NCBI GenBank assembly: GCA_002320555.1
Contig: DCJV01000128.1
Location: 1-11,144 of the forward strand
DNA from: Ruminococcaceae bacterium UBA1691
GTDB lineage: Bacteria > Bacillota > Clostridia > Oscillospirales > Acutalibacteraceae
Direction of reading: 5' to 3'
Length of the DNA stretch: 11,144 bases
The stretch's first letter is position 1. Each line of letters begins with the position of its first letter. Shown here piece by piece: positions 6,376 to 11,144 of the stretch. The notes below the pieces were generated by a model that ran no database searches, was not told where the DNA came from, and worked only from the letters and a program-made list of their open reading frames with translations. The position numbers and the translations under genes were made by a program.

Positions 6376-6439
6376 GAAACAAGCTGTAAAAAGATGTTTA
6401 AAATGCCGCAACACTATAATTGTATTGTCTTTCTCGATT

Positions 6440-6475
6440 AAAAAAGCCGGTCACCGTTTTCTTACGGCAACCGGC
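6440..6475 (-). terminator. Intrinsic terminator after serA
   Basis: A 6-bp GC-rich outer stem (6446-6451 with 6470-6475) and a 4-bp inner stem (6454-6457 with 6464-6467) are followed on the minus strand by six T's (6445-6440). It begins 20 bases after the serA stop and closes the serC-serA unit. Confidence 0.9.
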
Positions 6476-6494
6476 ACGATCGCAAAAATATACG

Positions 6495-7661
6495 TTATCG
6501 AATGACGCGAACGCGGACGATCCCCTCAATTGCGCTGAGGGCCTCGAGCGTAGCGTCTTCAATCGAAGCGTCCGTATCGATCACGGTATAGGCAAATGCC
6601 TTTTTCGATTTATTGATCATATTGTCGATGTTCACATTCTTTTCTGTGAGTGTCGCCGTGATCTGATTGAGCATGCTCGGCACATTTTGATGGATCAGGC
6701 AGATGCGCGTGCTTGCGCTGCGGGGCAGGATCACATTCGGCAGATTGACGGAATTGCGGATAATGCCCTCTTCTAGATAATCCTTGAGCTCATCCGCCGC
6801 CATTGCCGCGCAGTTATCCTCGGATTCCGGTGTGGATGCGCCAAGATGGGGGATTGCAATCACACCGCTTTCTCCAATCAACTCATCTGATGGGAAGTCA
6901 GTCGCATAGGCGGCAACCTTCCCATTCTGAAGCGCCTCCAGAATATCCTTAGAATCCACCAGATCACCGCGCGAAAAATTGACGATACGCACGCCGTCCT
7001 TCATTTTTGCAATGGACGCTTGATTGACAAGGCCGCGGGTCTCATCCGTCAACGGAACGTGAACGGTGATATAATCGCTCTTCACAAAAATATCGTCTAG
7101 GCTCGTTGCATGATTGATATCGCGGGAAAGGCTCCATGCTGCGTCGACAGAAAGATACGGATCGTATCCATATACCCGCATACCCAGGCTCTTTGCCGCA
7201 TTGGCGACGAGAATACCGATGGCGCCAAGGCCGATAACGCCCAGGGTTTTCCCCTTGATCTCCGGCCCGGTAAATGCAGATTTCCCTTTTTCTACGAGCT
7301 TTCCAACCGCGTCTCCCTCGCCCTTGAGTGTTTTACACCAGTCGATGGCAGGGACGATTTTACGGGAAGTGAGCAGCAGTGCACAAAGCACAAGCTCCTT
7401 GACGGCGTTTGCATTTGCACCCGGTGTATTGAATACCACGACGCCCTGCTCGCTGCAAGCGTCCACAGGGATATTATTGACACCGGCGCCGGCCCGCGCA
7501 ATTGCCACCGTCTTTTCATCAAGCTTCATATCGTGCATAGACGCAGAACGCACCATGATGGCATCCGGCTGTGCGATTTCATTTCCATGGATATATTTGT
7601 CTGAAGGCAGACGATTAAGGCCAGTTGCTGAAATTTTATTTAAGGTTAAAATCTGATACAT
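6495..7661 (-). CDS. serA: D-3-phosphoglycerate dehydrogenase
   Basis: SerA oxidises 3-phosphoglycerate to 3-phosphohydroxypyruvate with NAD, the first step of serine synthesis. The 388-residue protein has the D-isomer 2-hydroxyacid dehydrogenase fold. Visible are RAGAGVNNIPVDACSEQGVVVFNTPGANANAVKE (56-89), the nucleotide-binding GLGAIG (144-149), and a catalytic set R231 (NFSRGDLVD), E260 and H272 (IPHLGAST). The segment between E260 and H272 is shorter than in the Escherichia coli enzyme. A C-terminal ACT domain (about 318-388) follows; in related enzymes ACT domains mediate serine feedback inhibition, so that is plausible here. The ATG at 7661 has only a weak SD-like GTGAG, 33 bases after serC, so translation may lean on serC. 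An intrinsic terminator follows the stop. Confidence 0.94.
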   Translation of the reverse strand: MYQILTLNKISATGLNRLPSDKYIHGNEIAQPDAIMVRSASMHDMKLDEKTVAIARAGAGVNNIPVDACSEQGVVVFNTPGANANAVKELVLCALLLTSRKIVPAIDWCKTLKGEGDAVGKLVEKGKSAFTGPEIKGKTLGVIGLGAIGILVANAAKSLGMRVYGYDPYLSVDAAWSLSRDINHATSLDDIFVKSDYITVHVPLTDETRGLVNQASIAKMKDGVRIVNFSRGDLVDSKDILEALQNGKVAAYATDFPSDELIGESGVIAIPHLGASTPESEDNCAAMAADELKDYLEEGIIRNSVNLPNVILPRSASTRICLIHQNVPSMLNQITATLTEKNVNIDNMINKSKKAFAYTVIDTDASIEDATLEALSAIEGIVRVRVIR

Positions 7662-7694
7662 TTCTTTATCTCACTTTCTCATGATGTTCAGGAT

Positions 7695-8777
7695 TTACGC
7701 GTTCTCTGCCTCAAATTTCTTCATGAAGGCGACCAACTTTTCAACGCCCTCAATCGGCATCGCATTATAAATGGAGGCGCGCATACCGCCGACCGTACGG
7801 TGGCCCTTTAGATTGACAAAGCCAGCAGCCGTCGCTTCCTTGATAAATTTCGCATTGAGCTCGTCGCTCTCCGTCACAAACGGAACGTTCATCAGGGAGC
7901 GGTCCTCTTTGACGACGGTGCCGCGGAACATCTTGCTCTCATCCAGAAAATCGTAGAGAATCTTCGCCTTCTTGATGTTACGCTCCTTCATGACCTCCAA
8001 GCCGCCGATGGACTTGATCCATTCAAGCACCAGCTTGCAGATATAAATCGTATAGCAGGGGGGCGTGTTGTACATGGAGCCATGATCCGCATGGATCTTG
8101 TAATCCAGCATTGTCGGCGTAATTTCGCGCGCTTTGCCGATCAAATCCTCGCGCACGATCACAATGGTCAGGCCGGCCGGAGCCACATTCTTCTGCGCGC
8201 CGCCATAGACCATGCCAAATTTTGTAACATCCAGCGGTTCAGAAAGGAAGCAGGAGGAGATATCTGCGACCAGCGGCACATCGCCAGTATCCGGCAGCTC
8301 ATGATAAACCGTTCCGTAAATCGTATTGTTCATGCAGATATAAAAATAATCCGCGTCGGGCGTAAAGTCCGCCTTATTCAGCTTCGGGATGTAAGAAAAG
8401 GTTTTATCCTTCGAAGAAGCTACGATATGTGCATCGCCATATTTACAGGCTTCCTGATATGCCTTATTCGCCCATTGGCCGGTAATGACATAATCCGCTT
8501 TGCCGCTGCCATTCATCAAATTGAGCGGAATAGCGGCAAACTGTGTGGACGCACCGCCCTGTAAAAAGAGCACTTTATAATTGTCCGGAATCTTCATCAG
8601 CTCGCGCAGCAGGCTTTCAGCGCCTCGGATGATTCCCTCATATTCCTTTGAACGGTGGGACATCTCCATGACAGACTGTCCACAACCCTCATAATCGAGC
8701 ATTTCGGCAGCTGCTTTGCGCAGTACTTCTTCTGGAAGCATGGACGGGCCGGCAGAAAAATTATAAACTCTGGACAT
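7695..8777 (-). CDS. serC: Phosphoserine aminotransferase
   Basis: SerC converts 3-phosphohydroxypyruvate and glutamate to phosphoserine and 2-oxoglutarate, using PLP. The 360-residue length is normal. The family start VYNFSAGPSMLPEEVL (4-19), MSHRSKEY (39-46), LQGGAST (72-78), the PLP-contacting DISS (172-175) and the Schiff-base lysine K196 in YGGAQKNVAPAGL are all visible, as are HADHGSMYNTPPCYTIY (about 231-247) and GHRTVGGMRASIYNA near the end. The ATG has GTGGAGG about ten bases upstream. It is the first gene of serC-serA, with a strong promoter at 8820-8849 that is surrounded by dyads. No serB (phosphoserine phosphatase) is present in the window. Confidence 0.96.
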   Translation of the reverse strand: MSRVYNFSAGPSMLPEEVLRKAAAEMLDYEGCGQSVMEMSHRSKEYEGIIRGAESLLRELMKIPDNYKVLFLQGGASTQFAAIPLNLMNGSGKADYVITGQWANKAYQEACKYGDAHIVASSKDKTFSYIPKLNKADFTPDADYFYICMNNTIYGTVYHELPDTGDVPLVADISSCFLSEPLDVTKFGMVYGGAQKNVAPAGLTIVIVREDLIGKAREITPTMLDYKIHADHGSMYNTPPCYTIYICKLVLEWIKSIGGLEVMKERNIKKAKILYDFLDESKMFRGTVVKEDRSLMNVPFVTESDELNAKFIKEATAAGFVNLKGHRTVGGMRASIYNAMPIEGVEKLVAFMKKFEAENA

Positions 8778-8819
8778 TCTTTCATTACCTCCACTGATTT
8801 ATATGCGTGTTTACATTTT

Positions 8820-8849
8820 ATTATATAGATTGGGTTCCCCAAAAGTCAA
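8820..8849 (-). promoter_or_regulatory. Promoter of serC-serA
   Basis: On the minus strand, TTGACT (8849-8844), an 18-base spacer and TATAAT (8825-8820). The transcript should start about 35 bases before the serC ATG, leaving a short leader with no room for a riboswitch or T-box, so control is more likely at initiation. An inverted repeat TTGGG-3-CCCAA (8830-8842) fills much of the spacer and is a candidate operator. Confidence 0.82.
8830..8842. promoter_or_regulatory. Candidate operator inside the serC promoter spacer
   Basis: TTGGG (8830-8834) and CCCAA (8838-8842) are perfect 5-bp reverse complements with three bases between them, centred between the -35 and -10 hexamers. A protein bound here would block RNA polymerase. 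The regulator is unknown. Confidence 0.42.
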
Positions 8850-8874
8850 TAGATTGTTAATAATTTAACATCTA
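8850..8874. promoter_or_regulatory. Dyad directly upstream of the serC -35
   Basis: A 6-bp perfect inverted repeat TGTTAA-TAAT-TTAACA (8855-8870) extends outward as TAGAT/ATCTA with one base of slip. It abuts the -35 hexamer on its upstream side, a position typical of activator sites or UP elements. AT-rich DNA yields such repeats by chance fairly often, so this is a candidate only. Confidence 0.4.
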
Positions 8875-8953
8875 TTTTTCAAAATAATTTTAAATTTCAA
8901 TCTACTTGTCCAACATTTTAACAAATAAAAATAGAGAAAATGCATCAAAAAGC

Positions 8954-8982
8954 CGAATGAATCCTGATTGCATTCGTCAGGA
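8954..8982 (-). other. Two overlapping, mutually exclusive hairpins upstream of serC
   Basis: CGAATG/CATTCG (8954-8959 and 8971-8976) and TCCTGA/TCAGGA (8962-8967 and 8977-8982) interleave, so only one can form at a time. Read on the minus strand, the second-formed hairpin is followed by GCTTTTTG, giving an attenuator-like layout. It lies about 105 bases upstream of the serC -35, so it would matter only if a transcript starts further up. Confidence 0.3.
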
Positions 8983-9019
8983 AACGTTCACAAAATGATC
9001 CAGATAAAGTGGATTTTAG

Positions 9020-9042
9020 TCTACCATTAATGGTTTGGTAGA
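9020..9042. repeat. Double dyad with a 12-bp perfect palindrome
   Basis: ACCATTAATGGT (9023-9034) is a perfect palindrome. The flanking TCTACCA (9020-9026) and TGGTAGA (9036-9042) form a second, overlapping inverted repeat. This looks like a protein-binding site, but no promoter that I can identify lies next to it. Confidence 0.4.
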
Positions 9043-9209
9043 ACATAAAATATTCTTCGTTTTTTACAAAATTCATAATCTGTCCATATTTATGTATCCG
9101 TCATATCATATTTCCATTTTATTGTATCTAGAAAAGGGAATCCCCCTCCCTTGGTTCATTTCTATTTTTCATTTTTCTCTCTTAAAATCCAGTGGTGTGA
9201 TCCCTCTGG

Positions 9210-9255
9210 TACAGAAAGAACCTGGTGTTTATGAAAACACCAGGTTCTTTCTGTA
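9210..9255. terminator. 21-bp perfect hairpin after jag, probable (bidirectional) terminator
   Basis: The arms 9210-9230 and 9235-9255 are perfect reverse complements over 21 bases with a four-base loop, 22 bases past the jag stop. The inner 12 pairs are flanked by purine-rich (AGAAAG) and pyrimidine-rich (CTTTCT) ends, so the element resembles a terminator readable from either strand. A clean T-run is lacking. It most likely ends the yidC-jag transcript. Confidence 0.6.
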
Positions 9256-9276
9256 TCATAAATTGCGAAACGTCAA

Positions 9277-10107
9277 TCATTCAGTTTTCGTTTCAATTTT
9301 TCCATAAAGAGGTGCGCTCCCTGCATCACGATGCGGCGTGCGGGAAGGCTCTTGCGGATTTTTCTCCCTAGAAACGCTGGAGGCATCTCTTCTAGGCCCT
9401 CTGGAATCACGCCCGCCAGAGCGGCCACGGCCACCGCGGCCCTTATGATATCCGCCGCCATGCGTCGGCTTGACGCCTTCCTCCAAGGAGATCACGACCC
9501 TACGGTCGCTGTCAGATCCGACGGAATGCGACTGGACGCCTTCCATTTCCTGAATCGTCGTGTGGATCACACGGCGTTCATAGGGATTCATCGGCTCCAG
9601 CGTGACATTCCGCCCATATTTCAAAACCTGATTCGCATTTTTTCTCGCCAGGCCGCGCAGCGTTTCATCCCGTTTTTCCCGATAATCGCCCACATTCAGA
9701 GAAATACGGATATATTCCTCAGCGCCGCGGTTAGCGACGAGGCTCGTCAGATATTGAAGCGCATCCAGCGTTTCGCCGCGGCGGCCGATGATCGCGCCAT
9801 GGTTTTCGCCACAATCCAGATCCAGCCTGTAATGGCCATCCTCGCAAATCTCTTTCACCGTCACATCGGGGATCCCCATTCCCTCGAGAACACGTTTGAG
9901 ATAGTCGATTGCTTTTCCCGCCGGAGACTCCTCATAGGAGGCCCGTACCTTTGCGGGAGCGCCGCCGAAAAGCCCAAAGGTTTTCTTCACCGGCATCTCC
10001 AATACTTCTATCTTGACTTCAATGTCCTCCGGTGCAGCAAGCTCCGCGAGCGCTTTTTCCCGTGCCTCTTCAATCGTGGCGCCTGTGCAGATTGCCTCTT
10101 TTATCAT
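9277..10107 (-). CDS. jag: RNA-binding protein Jag (KhpB/EloR family)
   Basis: Jag/KhpB is a cytosolic RNA-binding protein linked in Firmicutes to cell elongation and division; in Streptococcus pneumoniae it partners KhpA. The 276-residue protein has a Jag_N domain ending in VKKTFGLFGGAPAKV (40-54), a KH domain with the GXXG loop in AIIGRRGE (105-112), and an R3H motif in NPYERRVIHTTIQ (174-186; R178 and H182). The last ~60 residues form a disordered Gly/Arg-rich tail (about 217-240 densest), absent from many homologues. I use the ATG at 10107 and not the GTG at 10119, because AAGGTG stands nine bases before the ATG and overlaps the GTG. It follows yidC by 41 bases, the usual pairing, but mnmE does not follow it. 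Confidence 0.93.
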   Translation of the reverse strand: MIKEAICTGATIEEAREKALAELAAPEDIEVKIEVLEMPVKKTFGLFGGAPAKVRASYEESPAGKAIDYLKRVLEGMGIPDVTVKEICEDGHYRLDLDCGENHGAIIGRRGETLDALQYLTSLVANRGAEEYIRISLNVGDYREKRDETLRGLARKNANQVLKYGRNVTLEPMNPYERRVIHTTIQEMEGVQSHSVGSDSDRRVVISLEEGVKPTHGGGYHKGRGGRGRSGGRDSRGPRRDASSVSREKNPQEPSRTPHRDAGSAPLYGKIETKTE

Positions 10108-10148
10108 GTTCTTCACCACCTTGTTATCATTATGAACTGCCGCGGTTT

Positions 10149-11105
10149 TTAAGCTTCCATGTTGCGTTCCGCAATCAGTTTCATATTTTCTTCCTTAGAA
10201 CGGCGGTTAACCGTTTCTTCCACCATCAGTTTTGCAATGATCTTCTGGGGGCTGTGCGTATAATTGAGCAGAATCATCATCGCAAATGCAATGATATTTG
10301 ACATAATCCAGTAAATACCCGCGCCCGCCGGGAATTGAAACGCAATAATCAGGGAAAACAGCGGCATACCGAAGGCCGTGCAGCCCATCATCGGATTTTT
10401 CGCCATTTCCGGATTGGTCTGCTTTTGCCGGATCCAGGTATAGATGCCGGAGAGCAAAGCCGACAGGCCGGAAAACAGCGGAACGAGCAGCAGGATCAGC
10501 TCTTGCTTGCTGGCGGAGCCGAGATGAGAGAGCGTTGCAAAACGAGGCGTTTCCGCAAGCGGAATGCCGAACATTGTGTAATCGAAGCTGCGCAGCTTAT
10601 CGATAATTTCTGTGGAGAGATTCGGCATTTTGGCAATGACTTCATCCAGATGGTTGAATACCTGAAGCTCCAGCAAATTCTGTTTCACAGAAGTATCGCC
10701 CAAAAGGCCCTGGACGATCTTCGTCATTTCACCGACTGTATTGGAGTTTACGCCGAGCACATACTGGATCGGATAATAGATAACACCCAAAAGGCCGAAG
10801 ATAATCGGCAACTGAATCAGCATCGGCAGGCATCCTGCGCTCATCGGATTGTAGCCCTCCCGGGAATAGAGGGCCTGCATTTCCTCATTGAGCTTGACCT
10901 GATTGCCTCTGTATTTTTCCTGCAGCTTTTTGATCTTGGGCTGCAGGCGCATTTGCTTCGCCGTACCCTTTTGCTGGCTGATGGAGGAGGGGAGAAGAAC
11001 CAGACGAAATAAAAGAGTAAATAGAAACAAAGCAAGTCCATAATTGTTGACCAGATCATAAAATATCCGGAAGACAAATCCGAATGGGACATATAAAATA
11101 CTCAT
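10149..11105 (-). CDS. yidC: Membrane protein insertase YidC/Oxa1/SpoIIIJ
   Basis: YidC inserts and folds membrane proteins, alone or with SecYEG. This 318-residue form lacks the large periplasmic domain of Gram-negative YidC and shows no lipobox. Five membrane segments can be placed at about 20-39, 92-115, 203-225, 246-260 and 262-281. The groove arginine is R34 in TLLFRLVLLP, the cytoplasmic coiled hairpin is about 47-82 (QPKIKKLQEKYRGN), and GCLPMLIQLP marks the second segment. The loop between segments 2 and 3 (about 118-200) is unusually long for a Gram-positive YidC. The ATG has GGAGG six or seven bases upstream. Its promoter and the genes expected before it (rpmH, rnpA, yidD) lie beyond the window. 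Confidence 0.94.
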   Translation of the reverse strand: MSILYVPFGFVFRIFYDLVNNYGLALFLFTLLFRLVLLPSSISQQKGTAKQMRLQPKIKKLQEKYRGNQVKLNEEMQALYSREGYNPMSAGCLPMLIQLPIIFGLLGVIYYPIQYVLGVNSNTVGEMTKIVQGLLGDTSVKQNLLELQVFNHLDEVIAKMPNLSTEIIDKLRSFDYTMFGIPLAETPRFATLSHLGSASKQELILLLVPLFSGLSALLSGIYTWIRQKQTNPEMAKNPMMGCTAFGMPLFSLIIAFQFPAGAGIYWIMSNIIAFAMMILLNYTHSPQKIIAKLMVEETVNRRSKEENMKLIAERNMEA

Positions 11106-11144
11106 GAAAGACCTCCGTAGTTTTCAATGAGGTAACAAAAGAGA

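Larger units (their letters stand above)
8778..9276. other. 499-nt gene-free stretch between jag and serC
   Basis: I see no credible gene on either strand. From the jag side it holds a 21-bp perfect hairpin (9210-9255), AT-rich DNA, a double dyad at 9020-9042, two overlapping inverted repeats at 8954-8982, and the serC promoter with its dyads (8820-8874). It is markedly more AT-rich than the neighbouring genes. The number of dyads suggests regulation or remnants of a lost gene. Confidence 0.6.

Noticed and set aside
8778..9020. T-box or serine-responsive riboswitch upstream of serC
   Set aside because: There is no T-box sequence with the conserved GGGTGG, and the promoter lies so close to serC that only a short leader is transcribed.
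9134..9152. AAGGGA/TCCCTT inverted repeat as a terminator
   Set aside because: Only six pairs with a seven-base loop, no clean T-run on either strand, and no gene ends next to it.
9035..9307. Plus-strand open frame of 90 codons in the jag-serC gap
   Set aside because: It starts with TTG without a ribosome binding site, is AT-driven low-complexity, and runs through the 21-bp hairpin into the end of jag.
9331..10152. Long plus-strand open frame (273 codons) opposite jag
   Set aside because: It mirrors the GC-rich jag coding sequence, has no family resemblance and no ribosome binding site; jag itself has three recognisable domains.
10335..11012. Plus-strand open frame (225 codons) opposite yidC
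   Set aside because: It is antisense to a clear membrane insertase gene and rich in His/Arg/Gln as expected of a reverse-frame shadow.

Overview
The window reads as ordinary chromosome of an anaerobic, low-to-mid GC Gram-positive, most likely a member of the Clostridia (Oscillospiraceae/Ruminococcaceae-like). This rests on the gene families, strong GGAGG ribosome binding sites, TTGACT/TATAAT promoters, a C-form ribosomal protein S18 with a CxxC pair, a Jag protein with an RG-rich tail, and a YidC without an N-terminal periplasmic domain. Every supported gene lies on the minus strand, so transcription runs from high to low coordinates. I see no mobile element, CRISPR array, tRNA or rRNA.

In transcription order: (1) yidC and jag (11105-9277), a membrane-insertase/RNA-binding pair normally found near oriC between rnpA and mnmE. 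Here jag is followed by a 21-bp perfect hairpin and not by mnmE. (2) A 499-nt gene-free stretch (8778-9276) holding that hairpin, several dyads and a strong promoter for serC. (3) serC-serA (8777-6495), the first two enzymes of serine biosynthesis, closed by an intrinsic terminator. (4) rpsF-ssb-rpsR (6258-5213), with a near-consensus promoter, a structured leader that could be an S6:S18 autoregulatory site, and a clear terminator. (5) A six-gene run (5054-638) with its own promoter: a membrane-anchored degenerate LytR-CpsA-Psr-like protein, a transglutaminase-like lipoprotein, then folE, folP, folB and folK. The genes are tightly spaced or overlapping, and a hairpin follows folK. (6) A gene-free stretch (272-637) and the start of a CarD-like transcription regulator that runs off the left edge.

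The folate genes cover GTP to dihydropteroate: FolE makes dihydroneopterin triphosphate, FolB and FolK make the activated pterin, and FolP joins it to p-aminobenzoate. SerA and SerC supply serine, the main one-carbon donor to folate, though the two sets sit in separate transcription units. I did not find a convincing new biological system. The points most worth a second look are the degenerate LCP protein leading the folate operon, the dyads around the serC promoter, and the rpsF leader structure.
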